DNA of 64,000 nucleotides from Manduca sexta (taxonomy: Eukaryota; Arthropoda; Insecta; Lepidoptera; Sphingidae), in the NCBI RefSeq assembly GCF_014839805.1, contig NC_051132.1, positions 992,001-1,056,000 of the forward strand, written 5' to 3'. Each line of letters begins with the position of its first letter. Position 1 is the first letter of the stretch. The notes under the pieces are model-generated. The model was not told the origin of the DNA and did no database searches. It worked only from the letters and a program-made list of their open reading frames with translations. Shown in pieces: positions 39,841-50,976 of this stretch. A program made the position numbers and the translations under genes.

Positions 39841-39904
39841 CAGGTCTGGGTTCATGCAATTCAATGCTTCAGCAGACCGTGCTTTGCTCAGCTTTTCTTT
39901 TATA
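39841..39904 (-). promoter_or_regulatory. Candidate TATA promoter and non-coding exon 1 of the aminopeptidase
   Basis: On the - strand TATAAAAG lies at 39897-39904. About 30 bases on, transcription would start near 39873. A ~33-base exon would end at 39841, followed by donor GTAAGC. Spliced to 36940, the exon contains an upstream ATG whose 7-codon frame stops at the TGA overlapping the main ATG. No transcript evidence is available. Confidence 0.5.
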
Positions 39905-39933
39905 ACTAACTCAAAACAATCATATTTGAACGC

Positions 39934-40145
39934 ACTAGCTTCTGATCGCGGCTCGCCCGCGTGAATGAGTTTTCCAGGATTAAAGTCCTGTTGTATATTT
40001 CCCCGAGATAGAAAGCTTATAACTTTCCCAGGGTCTTAAACTATCTCCACACCAAATTTCATAAAAATCCGTTTAATAGATTTTGAGAAAATCGATAACA
40101 TACAGACGGACAGAAAAGAGGACTTCGTTCTATAGGTATAGTAGT
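39934..40145 (-). mobile_element. Helitron-like element just upstream of the aminopeptidase promoter
   Basis: On the - strand it ends with CACGCGGGCGAGCCGCGATC followed by AGAAGCTAG|T, the hairpin-plus-CTAG signature. Its body contains the common 'aaaacggatttttatgaaat'-type text. The terminus is ~30 bp from the proposed TATA box. The 5' border near 40145 is approximate. Confidence 0.55.
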
Positions 40146-41027
40146 GGTAAAGTGTCCAAATAATCCGATTACCACTGGCTTCTCTTTCATAATTTATATA
40201 ATTTCTAATCATCATTAGAACGATTTGCAGACCTCATTAATGCATATTAGTATCTATATGTTGTGTCGGGTTCCTTTTCGGAAGATTTCACCCTTCATCA
40301 TTGATGTATAGATAGAATTCCTTATATTACGGCATTTTAATATAACAGTTATGGCGCCGTGGATATTTCCGATAATATAGATTAACTGAATATTTTAATA
40401 AACGTTTTCCGATATAACCTAGATAAGATTAATTGAATTGAATATGCTAATAAATATTTTCCGATAACAACTTTATTAAAATATATATACATAGCATTTG
40501 TACTATCCAGGTTATCCAGGATGTATAATTCTCTTGGCCAGTCTATAGACGTGTTCAACAGTTCACTAAGATGTTTTGAAACTGAGGTTTTGAAGGCTTT
40601 GAATGATGGTATTATATAACTAATTTATCATTTACAAAATAGAAGGTAAAGGTCATTATGTTCCTATTTAATATAAGCTATTAACATTAAATACAGTTTA
40701 ATTTTTGTTCCTTAATTTTATGATTGTTAACGTTACTTATTTTATATTTTATAATTGTTTTTTCCAACATATCAATGCATGCCGTGGCAACTAAAGGTAA
40801 TGCATTTAAAATATTGTTAGTTGTTTGTAAGATTCAGTTGTTTTAATGTAATTACCACTGTTTGTCCTTAAAATAAATAAATAAATAAATAAATAACACT
40901 TTGTTCTTATAATTACAAAATTGAATACTGGTATTAATAATGATGGTAGGTATTCGATGGTGACCACTTACCATCCGTTGTCATGTTTAATACTTTCCTG
41001 GCTTACTAGATATGTAAGTAGGTATAT
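40146..41027 (+). mobile_element. AT-rich region ending in a LINE-like (AAAT)n tail
   Basis: No gene is seen. Around 40867-40896 an AAAT/AAATAAAT microsatellite ends a stretch whose upstream text resembles an A-tailed retroposon 3' UTR. The body could not be assigned to a family. A 'gatggtgaccacttaccatc' word at about 40960, shared with 23840, suggests a SINE trace. Confidence 0.3.
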
Positions 41028-41262
41028 AATAAATAATATCAGCCCGAAATTATTTACTGTCCCACTGCTGAGAACTGGCCTTCTACTACTGAGAGAGTTT
41101 AGGCATTATTTCACCAGTAGCCCAGTGCAGGTTGAAACTTTACATACTTTCGAAAATGAGAACATCTCAGGTAAGCTTTACAGCTTTCTTCACTATGTTC
41201 TTCTTCATCGTTAAAGCGAGCGATAATTTGCAAAGAATTCACACATAACTCTACAAAAGTCA
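41028..41262 (-). repeat. Diverged copy of the A-family SINE
   Basis: It shows the order 'atatcagccc', 'ctgtcccactgctgagaact', 'tactactgagag', 'cattatttcaccagtagccc', 'cgttaaagcgagcgataatt' and 'gcaaagaattcacaca', the same as the copy at 50255-50540. The tRNA head is missing or unrecognisable. Confidence 0.6.
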
Positions 41263-44200
41263 AAGAACTAGGAACTATAAAACAAATAGACACGAAAAGT
41301 CGACATATTGAATAACCCAGACTTTTATGATGTGCTAGAAATAAAAACCTGTTCCATCATTAGTATAGAATTTACAACATTTTTATAGATTCGGTTTAAC
41401 GGTCAAAAAATTCGGTTATAAATAGTCAATTTTATATCGTAAATAAAAGAAATCTGTTTTTTTGCATAAAATATTCTTTAGCGTATTATAGTTTCAATTT
41501 AGAGGCGTAACTGTTTCAATAAAGACAAAATAACAAAATCTAATAACACAATAGAGGTAAATAAACAATATATTAATTCAATTCTTTTGTATTTTTATAA
41601 AACGTAAAAACGTCTATCCATACTACTCGCTGGCTTTGTGGGAAGCTTCCACACTTAACTTTTAACAGTAGCTATATTACCTACTCATCCTTTTCGTGGT
41701 TCGATTACTGATTGCAGCATGTCATTCTAAGATACCTTCGAACTCAAAAACAAAGCGTAACACAGCGCTTGATCTGCTTATCTCATAGGTGCTCACTAGC
41801 TATGCTTGGTATTTTTGGAAGGGAGGTTCAGCCTGGCCTGGTTCTACTGGCTCGGAACGCGCGTTGTATGATGTCAATGAACCAATAAAACAATCTACCG
41901 CCAAATATCTCAATTTACATTTCTATTATTATAATTAAATTATAAAAGTCTACTCTTTATTTTTTGGGATCAAGTTTAGCCAGTTAATCCATTTTTCGGT
42001 TTATCTGTAATTTGACTTAGTAGTTTTGTGTGATGCGCTATAATATTATTTTTTTAGATTTATGCTATCATAATGGTAGGATAGCTGAAAATTGCCTTCT
42101 ATACTTCTGCTAACGGCATACTTTTTCAGTTCTCGTTCTAAATGTTTAGTCTAAGCAGGAATTGAGAATTTCCCACTTTGATGAACCACTACAACTTATA
42201 CATGTAAAGTAGTATTTTTAAAATTGGGCACTAACGCCTCTCGTGGATGCTAGACACTTTCAGATGGACAGTAAAGAGTCTAGAAGGACCTAGGGGCGAT
42301 GAAGTGATTTAGAGCGGTGGGGACAGCGAAGGAATGACTAATTTATATTTATGTAAATACTGAAATTCTACAGGAATGTGTCAATAAGTTCATCTATCAT
42401 AACACGTAAGGGCGAATCAAAAGCACTAGGTGCCTCTACTTATTCCAATAGGGGTATATTTTTTTTTAATTACACAATGAATGACTAACATACCGTTCTT
42501 TCCATTTTTCATTCAATTGAAACCACAAACTACTTTTAAACAACGAATCAACGGTAAACGCATTCAACACAATACATAATGTCTCCTTTAATAAAATCAA
42601 ATATTATATTTACTCCAAAACTGCATTGTATGAATAAAATTGACACTGACATTGTCGAAATGTCAATGCCTGTTACGAAATCATGCAGATGGCGCTCTTG
42701 CAGTATTTGTAATAAAACCTTTTTGGACATAACAATCCAATGTTCTTGAAAAGAGAATAATGTCCTTACTACCTCCACGCTTAAGACTATAATGGAGCCC
42801 TACATAATGAACGTGTAAGGGCTTAGAGTGGGGATAGCATTATGTTTGGTAAAGCATCTGAAAATCGAATTCCTTGATAGAAACCACATCGCTTTCTTCG
42901 TGTTGCTTATTACCAAACAATGGTTTAAGTACTTCGGTCAAGAATACATTCACCATTTTTAACGTTCAGTTATTATAATCAATTATAATGTAATGTGCTC
43001 GACATTTTGGAAATTCTCGAATTTCCAAAAAAATCGTTAATTTGCTCAACATGACCCAATTTGCAAACCCGAAAGTTCTTCATAAGACTTTCGAAGGTCT
43101 GTGAAGTTTATCATGATTTAGTTGCAAATTAAGGTATTATATTCACTGTGGAAAGAAGGCTAACTTCCGTCACTTACGGGACAACTTATAACAGAGCTGG
43201 AAAGCCCAATACGAATACCACCGGGACATCCCCAAATTTCAGATCACTGACCTGTTTTTTCCTTGATTTAATCTCGGAATAATTCTTATTTAGTACCGTC
43301 ATAAAACACACATGACGGTTAATAAATAAGGGACTGTTTTGAATACTGCGAACTCATATTGGAATATAAAGTTTAATTCATTTGAACATATAAATGATGT
43401 TTGGTCACCGAAGTTAAATCATGCAGAGTTTACAGGTCTCTTGCTGGTATTCAAATATTAGTTCTCATATATCACATTTCGAATACGTTCCCCGGTCTAT
43501 CGATTGAAAGTTTTGAAAAATATTTCAACTCATTTAATTTTACGCAGCGTATTTGGGACCTAGAATATTTATTATACTAAATTATAAATTCGAAATCTAT
43601 ATTGAACTACATTTTAAAGCAACGTAACGAAATATTTATTTACAGATTTAATGCAACATTTTTCCCCAACCCAAATTTATTCCGCGGGAACCAGGCTTGC
43701 ATTCGTATTTCTGTTAGTAACTGGATATTACCGAGGCGCCATGTTATATACGTATCTATAATTGTTTTGAGTTATTGCTCTTTATGCCAACAATGTAATA
43801 AAACATAACATTATAAAGTAAGAATATAGTAAACAAGAAATATCGCTGTATGGACATGTTTACTTGAACGTATCCACATCAGACACATTGGAATATTCAT
43901 TGTATTATGTAGCTTATTCTAGTTCAGCCGTCTCAGTATTTCTCTAGACATACCACGAAGGCGTCTTAGTTTGTTTTGACATACAGTGCAAATTTATTGA
44001 TATAGAATATCTAAAAATATAATTATCCAAAAACTATATCTTTCTACAATATAATTTATAAATGTCCTACAGTACAGAAGGCTTTAATGGGCATTGGGCC
44101 GTCGCGTAAGAATGGTGAAAACAAGATAACCATTCCATTCATCCTCCAAATGGTGGCAGCGATAACGCGTTTTTTCCCGTGAAAAAAGAGATGCAAAAAT

Positions 44201-44540
44201 ATAAAGAAGAAAGAGACGAACAATGCTTACAGTGATCTATAGCATCTATAGTATGGGTTTATTTAAAAAGTTTAAACTATAAATATTAAGATTTAAACAT
44301 ACGATGCGCGAGTCGCGACCCTTGTAACCTTGTGTAATTGCGTTTACCTTCTTCGCGACCTCAGCTTAATATAAATGTTGCAAAGTAACTTGCACAACTG
44401 TCATTGACGTCGCCAAATGTATAAGGAAATGGTACGGAAACACGAGCAATACGTTAGCAATACATTGCAATACAATAGCAATCGTAGAGTAATTATTTGT
44501 ATTTATTCGGGATTATCAAGTTCAGTATTTTCTAAATATA
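41263..44540. other. No gene seen
   Basis: AT-rich DNA with short frames only. A small perfect hairpin (TTTTGGAAATT / AATTTCCAAAA) lies at about 43006-43031. No mobile-element signature could be supported for the remainder. Confidence 0.35.
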
Positions 44541-44770
44541 ATGCTGGTAGTAGGATATATTTTATATCTGCCCGCATAGCGACAACCGTACACAAGGTTT
44601 TAAAACCCGACATTAGCCCACGTAAGTGCGTCGCGTTCCGGGATCAGCCTGTGTACATAATTTTGTCATCTACCGAGGGGTAATCATCTCTCGTCAGTCG
44701 ACATTCTATTGCACCCCACTCTACTCACCATCAGGGGCAGTGGGGCCACTTTGCCCGTATAACAAAAAAA
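44541..44770 (+). repeat. SINE copy (B family), + orientation
   Basis: Contains GTAGGATATATTTTATATCT, AACCGTACACAAGGTTTTAAAA, GGGGTAATCATCTCTCGTCA and CTCACCATCAGGGGCAGTGG. It is the opposite-orientation partner of the copy split by the copia element (45240-45360 plus 48263-48385). Confidence 0.65.
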
Positions 44771-45239
44771 TGAAATGTGACTTTTTGGAGAGTTTGTGTT
44801 GGACACTTTTAGCAACTATCAGGCGAGCTGTTTGCTTCTTCGCTGTTAAAATGAAAAATACTCGTTTTGATAAAGCGTTATCCATATCATTAAATAGATT
44901 TTTCATTTAAATCATAGGTTAACGAAAAAGCTGCTCAACTGAAAAAAAGTTAAGCGATGTTTTGAAGCTAGGTAACACTATCCACCTTGAATATAAAGGC
45001 GCACACATATTTAATATTTGTGTTGGTGTAGTACACAAACATTTTAGTTAACTGTTTAACTGATCCACATGTTGCGATCACGATTAAATCAGAAAGTAGT
45101 GAACTATATAACAATTACCGAACTATTCGTAATATCAGTGCGAACACGTTACATATAGACTGCAAATGCACAGAGCAAACCTTTCACTGAATCAAATACT
45201 TTAGGAAGTGACAAAGCAATCATGCGTCATATTATTTGT

Positions 45240-45360
45240 GTCTTTCTGTAGGTTTTTTGTGCACGACAAAGTGATCTGCATCTGATGATAAGTACAGAGG
45301 GGCCCAATAGAATATCGACTGTCGAGAGATGATTATCCCTCGGCAGTCGACACAATTTTG
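45240..45360 (-). repeat. 3' half of a B-family SINE interrupted by the copia insertion
   Basis: On the - strand it reads GTCGACTGCCGAGGGATAATC ... TATCATCAGATGCAGATCAC, collinear with 44650-44770. The other half lies beyond the copia element at 48263-48385. Confidence 0.65.
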
Positions 45361-45516
45361 TGTTGTAGAACCTCTTGTTCGAATATAATTTAAAAATTAA
45401 AAACATAAATGTCTTTTGTCAACTCGTGTAAAACAAGTGCTCAATGATAAAAAAACATTCTCTGAATTTATCCGTATTTTTCATTTCACGTATAGTATTA
45501 AATTATTTTTACTACA
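45361..45516 (+). repeat. Left LTR of the copia element
   Basis: 156 bp starting TGTTGTAGAACCTCTTGTTC and ending TTTTTACTACA. Apart from the dinucleotide difference near its 3' end (AA versus TC in ATT[AA/TC]ATTATT) it equals the right LTR. TTATCAGCAC just inside may be a primer-binding site, but the inversion breakpoint is too close to be sure. Confidence 0.9.
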
Positions 45517-46674
45517 AATCGTTATCAGCACGAGTCTTTTCTATAATACTGCGATTACAACGTTCACTAACGCCATTTTGTTGAGGGCTATATGGAACCG
45601 TTGTTTGGTATTGGATTCCTTGAGAATCTAAGTAGGCCGCCATCTCTTTATTGACATACTCAGTACCATTATCCGATCTCAGTATTTTAATTTTCGCACC
45701 AGTCTGTCTCTCAACAAGTGATTGAAATGTAAGAAACTTTGACATGACTTCTGTCTTAGAATTCATACAATAAACAAATATAAAACGCGTATAATCATCT
45801 ACAAAAATAATAAAATATTTATTGCCTTTGAATGAAGTAGTTGACATCGGTCCACAAACATCTGTGTGAACTAATTCCAGTGCTGATGTAGCTCTCTTAT
45901 ACTTCAGCCTCTTGAAGGGCTTCCTAGCTTGCTTACCTTCAATACAAGGTATACATGGTTCTTTGTCAACTTCTACGTACTTCACGCCGACAGCAAGACC
46001 CTTTCTGAGTAGGTCCATACCAATACGGCAGAGATGTCCAAGACGCTTATGCCAAAGCTGAAACTTTGAAAGCTCTGAATTAACAATGTACGCTATATTT
46101 TGTGGTAAACGAACAGAACAATCTAAATGAACCAGTCCACCACTATAAGAACCATGGAAAGCAGCATTATTTAAATAAGATACATCATCAGTTTTATAAA
46201 AATTACAACCATTTTTATCAAAAATTACTAAAAAACCTTTTTCAACAACCTGCTTTACTGATAGCAAATTGCAGTTTAGGCGTGGAACATGTACGACGTC
46301 AGCTATTCTGCAGACTCCACTATTCGTATCAATAGATACATCACCAACGCCTATAGCTGCCAACTTCTCTCCATTTCCCACAGTAATTGTACCTCCATCT
46401 ATAGGACGATAGTTGATAAACCAATCTGCACGGGGAGTCATATGAACTGTTGCACCTGAATCCACAATCCATCTATTAAATTCTTTACTTTCTGGTGCAG
46501 ATAAAGACATTTCAGTGCAAAATTGTTTCGAATTCGTTACCCGCTGTTCCTCATTATTCACAGCAAGACCCGTTTCACGTTTTGTTTCCTTTTTATTATA
46601 AACAAAACTTGGTTTATCCTTTTTAAGAGGACAGTTGGGAGACTTATGCCCTGGTTTTCTGCATTTATAGCATA
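45512..46674 (-). pseudogene. Copia gag zinc knuckle, protease and integrase (inverted segment)
   Basis: Read on the - strand, a CX2CX4HX4C knuckle (46631-46672) is followed by protease WIVDSGATVHM (about 46438-46470). Then come a GAG-pre-integrase/HHCC region (WHKRLGHL ... CIPCIEGK) and an integrase core with HTDVCGP, RSDNGTEY and NGVSERCNR. The frame then ends ADNDL-stop, with the stop in the LTR, where the rest of integrase should continue. The upstream gag is absent. The domain order is correct for copia, but the orientation opposes the LTRs and RT. Confidence 0.88.
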
Positions 46675-48019
46675 TGATGGTAACGTAGTGAAGTACAAGG
46701 CTAGATTAGTTGCCAAGGGATTCACACAAATAGAAGGTGTAGATTACCATGAAACCTTTTCACCGGTTATACGCAACTCATCACTGCGAACCCTACTAGC
46801 TTTAGCAGTGCAGGAAGGGTACAAAGTTCGGCATATGGATGTCGACACAGCTTTCTTAAATGGTGACTTGGAAGAGGAAGTATATATGACACAACCTGAA
46901 GGTTTTGTTCGTAAAGGTGATGAGAATAAAGTCTGTTTATTAAAAAAAACTTTGTATGGTCTGAAACAGGCACCAAGAGCCTGGAATACAAAGTTAAAAC
47001 AAACTTTGTTAGCTATAGGATTTATTCAAACTCCTTCTGAACCTTGTGTTTTTACCAAAAAGATTTCGAATAAAAACTGTTTAATACTGGCAGTTTATGT
47101 AGATGACATTGTTGTTATTTATAAAGACAATGTGACGTTTGAGAAGTTCAAATGTGATTTTGGAAAATATTTTACAACAAAAAATTTAGGTATAATTAGT
47201 TTCTTTACGGGAATAAATATATGTTCGCAAGAAAATTCTATAAAAATATTTCAAAGAACATATATACAAAAGTTGTTGAAGAAATATGATATGCAAGATT
47301 GCAAAGGTATTTCAACACCACTTGCATTAAAGAAATTAGAACCTGGTACAGGTGAGTCTAATGATTCATATCAAGCTCTTATTGGATCTCTCATGTTTTT
47401 GGCTGTTAACACGAGACCAGATATAGCTTATACAGTAAGCTATTTGAGCCAATTTAATACAAACAACGATCAGAGTCACTGGCGTGCTGCTAAGCGGTGT
47501 CTTCGCTATTTGAGTGCCACTAAAGATGTTGGTATAACTTATAGGAAAGTGGAAGATTTTAAACTACAAGCTTATGCAGATGCAGATTGGGCAAATTGTC
47601 CAGTTGATCGACGTTCATACACTGGATTTTATTTCGAGTTCGCATGTGGTCCAATATCTTGGGAATCACGGAAGCAGCCTACTATTGCTTTATCTTCGGC
47701 AGAAGCCGAATACATGGCTTTAACTTCAGCCACTAAAGAAGCTTGTTTTATAAAACGTTTTGTCACTGAAGTAACTGGTAGATCACCAAATGTTATTTTC
47801 TCTGATAGTCAACGTGCGCAAAAACTTGCATTGAATCCAGTCCATCACAATAGGACTAAGCACATTGATGTAAAGTTTCATTTTGTTAGGGAAAAAGTTA
47901 ATGACAAGGTTGTAGAATTAATGTATATGCCTACAGATGAGCTACCTGCAGATTTGTTGACAAAGCCATTGGGTCCAATAAAGCATATCAAATGCATGAA
48001 AGGCATGGGTATGAGTTAA
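46675..48019 (+). pseudogene. Copia reverse transcriptase and RNase H
   Basis: The frame begins at DGNVVKYKARLVAKGFTQ and runs through RHMDVDTAFLNGDLEEEVYM, YGLKQAPRAW and YVDD (47096-47107). RNase H follows (YADADWANC ... SRKQPTIALSSAEAEYMAL), ending at TAA 48017-48019. The RT and RH parts are uninterrupted. The natural N-terminus and the rest of the polyprotein are cut off at the inversion junction near 46670-46677. An open frame extends upstream to 46523, but that is read-through of inverted DNA. Confidence 0.88.
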
Positions 48020-48101
48020 TACATAGTTATGTATTAGTTTTATAAGAAACTGTATTTTACTATGTTGTTATTTTATGTATTTAATTTATTAAGGGAGGAT
48101 A

Positions 48102-48257
48102 TGTTGTAGAACCTCTTGTTCGAATATAATTTAAAAATTAAAAACATAAATGTCTTTTGTCAACTCGTGTAAAACAAGTGCTCAATGATAAAAAAACATT
48201 CTCTGAATTTATCCGTATTTTTCATTTCACGTATAGTATTTCATTATTTTTACTACA
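48102..48257 (+). repeat. Right LTR of the copia element
   Basis: 156 bp, same orientation as the left LTR, directly after the polypurine tract. The TTTTG target duplication follows at 48258-48262. Confidence 0.9.
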
Positions 48258-48262
48258 TTTTG

Positions 48263-48385
48263 ACTGTTGGATTCGGATATACACAAGCTGATTCCTTACG
48301 TGAGACCCCATGGCGGGTTTTAATACCTTTTGTACGGTGGTTGGTATCCGGGCGGATATAAAATATATCCTACCAAAAACAAAAC
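48263..48385 (-). repeat. 5' half of the B-family SINE interrupted by copia
   Basis: On the - strand it reads GGTAGGATATATTTTATATC, CCACCGTACAAAAGGTATTA and GGGTCTCACGTAAGGAATCA, collinear with 44541-44645. It continues across the copia element at 45360-45240. Confidence 0.65.
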
Positions 48386-48588
48386 CTAGATCTGTTGCGT
48401 AGGCAAACATTCTTTACCTAATATTCATGTTTTCCCTTGAGTTTTATTTAACCTTTACCCTTTACTATTACTTACTTATATCTACGTATGTTTGTCCAAT
48501 GTTTACGTCCGTTACCTAGCAACCAAGGCCAGTGAATAATTCGATGGCTGAGCAGCTGTTTTAAAGCCTGTAACGATGCAGGCCGCTT

Positions 48589-48785
48589 CCCCTAATCGAT
48601 GATGTCTGTCCTCTCCCAACGACCGCCCTGAGCCGAGGTCCGTACCCCACTCGGGGGTGCACTCAGCGTGGCCGTTTAAATTTAACGGGCTGGAGGGCCT
48701 AAAGCGTTCACCCGGAAGAACGGTGCAGCTGAATAAGCCGACTCGCGTCAGGCTATCAGCAGTAGTCATTCAAAAAAAAAAAAAA
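48589..48785 (+). mobile_element. Short A-tailed retroposon with 11-bp target duplication
   Basis: A 197-bp GC-richer block ends in a ~14-A tail and is flanked by GCAGGCCGCTT at 48578-48588 and 48786-48796. The body includes GAACGGTGCAGCTGAATAAG and GCGTCAGGCTATCAGCAGTA. It is probably the 3' end of a LINE inserted by target-primed reverse transcription; the family is not identified. Confidence 0.7.
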
Positions 48786-48974
48786 GCAGGCCGCTTTTGA
48801 CAGGTCCGTCTGGAGATTTTAGGATTTTAAGGGAGGACTATGATCGGCAGTGAAGTTCACTTGATTGATAATTATACAATAAATGATAAGGGAATATAGC
48901 CCATTTCGTTCTGTTAACGTTGTAAAGAATACTATATTGTAATAGTTACAGGTACCTATCTACTTAAAAAAATA

Positions 48975-49162
48975 TCTATACTAATATTTGAAGAGGAACA
49001 TTTTGTGAGTTTGTTTGTTTCTAGTTTTTAGTAGCTTATGTCTGAAATTACTGCATTGATTTTGAATATTTTTTCAGTAGCAGAAAGTTACACTATTCCT
49101 GGGTGGTATAGCCTTTTATCCCGGGAAAATATGGACGGGCAGAGCGGCAGGCAGAAGCTTGT
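48975..49162 (+). mobile_element. Decayed Helitron-like element
   Basis: It starts TCTATACTAATATTTGAAGA and ends with GGGCAGAGCGGCAGGCAGAAG then CTTG|T, a mutated version of the hairpin-CTAG terminus seen at 38523 and 60705. Confidence 0.5.
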
Positions 49163-50254
49163 AAATAATAAAACACAAACATACACAGTGTACACTGCAT
49201 TTTTAAGGCTTCAATAAGCTCGTTAATATTTGCCGCGCCTTACACTCACAATGCCAATGCACATGATTCACGATGACTTCATAGTGTCGAACAATAGATC
49301 GGCTGTAATTTATAATCGGACAAAGAAGTTTTTTCTTGTAGGTAACCGTTAATTTAAATTTTTGCGGAATGATTTATAGTACCATAAACGGATAAGAGAT
49401 AGCGCTGGTGCGTTATGACTGTCTTATAAAAAGTTAGGGTGGATTTATTTATTTTTCAAGGAGGTAAATAAAAATGTGACTAGTCAGACATTCTGTTTGA
49501 ATAAACAATGATAAGCAAGAATACGCTTTCCTTTTCTAGTCTCACGAATTTAATTAAATGTTTCTGTAGCTATTGTTCTTATTGTTGATTCTTTAATTAA
49601 TGAACGCTCCCTTGTACGACTGTCTATTTGGGTACGTACGACAGATTTGTCTATTCCTTCCGCCGATCAGTATTAAGCAAGCCCTAAATTATGAGATCAT
49701 TATAACTTGTTTAATTGCTAGGTGGGGACATGACTGGGGACCACTACTCCAGTACCCCATAAATTCCTGAGGGATTCCGCCGAAATGCTGAGCTTTTCTA
49801 GACTTTGATAAATAATTAACTAAGAAATTTAATTTTTAACAATTTTGTAAGACTATAGCATGTTAGTAAATATTGAAGCATGCTTTCTCAAACCGCATTT
49901 ACTTAAACATAAAGTAGCTGGAGTCAGCTCTTTTATATTTACCGTAATGCGACTCGTATTAGTGTTAATTTATGCAAAAGTATGTGAAAATACTAACATT
50001 ACCTGCTCGAAATCTCGTTTTGAAAAAGTTCGTTGACTTCACGCATGATTTGACGCGGCATCATTTCGGCAAATTATAAAATTCGGCAATGGCCTTTGAA
50101 AAGTTATCTTTTTAATACACTATAAAATAGATATAAACCTAGATTTTTATTGAGCTGCAAATTTTATTCATTAAAACACCGTTTTAAGAATATCGACATT
50201 TTGAATCTAACGGTAGGTTATTTCGGTTTAGATAATACATGTTTATTCATTTAT
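49163..50254. other. No gene seen
   Basis: AT-rich sequence with no protein-like open frame and no repeat border I can place. Confidence 0.35.
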
Positions 50255-50540
50255 AATAATATCAACCTGTATGATATACTGTCTCAGTGCTGGGCACGGG
50301 CATTAGTCCACCACGCCAGCCTAGTGAGGATTGGTAGACTTCACACACCCTCAAAATTCCTATTGAAGTTCTCGGGTATGCAAGTTTGCTCACGATGTTT
50401 TCTTTCACCGTTAAAGCAAGTAATAATTCGCAAAGAATACACATATATATTTAGAAAAACAGAGGTGTGTGCTCTTGGGTTTTGAACCTGCGGACGTTCG
50501 TCTCGGCAGTCCGTTCCACACCCAACTTGTCTACCGCCGC
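50255..50540 (-). repeat. Near-full-length tRNA-derived SINE (A family)
   Basis: On the - strand the head is GCGGCGGTAGACAAGTTGGG (A-box region), and the B-box is GGTTCAAAACCC. The body runs through CTTTAACGGTGAAAGAAAAC, GTCTACCAATCCTCACTAGG and GCACTGAGACAGTATATCAT to a TTATTATAA-type tail. It is the best single copy for defining the family in this window. Confidence 0.75.
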
Positions 50541-50858
50541 TTTGTTACATTATTCATTTACATACATAGATACATAAATTATGTTTCAATATTGCAAAGA
50601 TTCTACACAAAACCTAAAAATAAGTATTTGAAAAATGAATATATTTTAATAAATTATTGCTCTATTTATAAATTCTGTTAATATGATTCTACTTTCGATC
50701 CGAGAAGCTCTGTTGCCTAGATAAGAACTGTTGACTAGTACCCGGGAGACCATTTGGGTAGATACCATTATTTTATCTTTTTCGACCTCTAATCAACAAC
50801 ACTAATATATTAGCAAACAGTAAAAAAAATAATTCCACGTTAATAACAGCGTATAAAA

Positions 50859-50976
50859 ACGGCATATTTTATACGCGATGACGCGCTTCAAACGCAAAAC
50901 GTGATGACATCGGGAATTTTGGCTTACAAAAGAGTGCGCTGAAAACGCGCGTCATCGGCGCGTACAAATACGCCGT
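50859..50976. mobile_element. Small inverted-repeat element (MITE-like)
   Basis: The left arm begins ACGGCATATTTTATACGCGA and continues TGACGCGC. The right arm, read in reverse complement, begins ACGGCGTATTTGTACGCGCC and continues GATGACGCGCGTTTTC. Arms are ~31-36 bp with ~50 bp between. CpG-rich arms in AT-rich DNA stand out. No transposase is linked to it. Confidence 0.55.

Larger units (their letters stand above)
45361..48257 (+). mobile_element. Ty1/copia LTR retrotransposon with internal inversion
   Basis: Two direct LTRs (45361-45516 and 48102-48257, 156 bp each, TGTTG...TACA) differ at two bases. They are flanked by the 5-bp duplication TTTTG (45356-45360 and 48258-48262). A polypurine tract (AAGGGAGGATA) at 48091-48101 precedes the right LTR. 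Inside, 45517 to about 46674 encodes zinc knuckle, protease and integrase on the - strand. About 46675-48019 encodes RT and RNase H on the + strand. Most of gag, the integrase C-terminus and the RT N-terminus are missing. It cannot be autonomous as it stands. Confidence 0.92.

Noticed and set aside
42548..42778. 76-codon open frame on the - strand
   Set aside because: No similarity recognised and no start, splice or promoter context; not called.
46523..46674. N-terminal extension of the copia RT frame
   Set aside because: It is read through the inverted gag segment and has no resemblance to copia protein. The RT homology begins near 46675.
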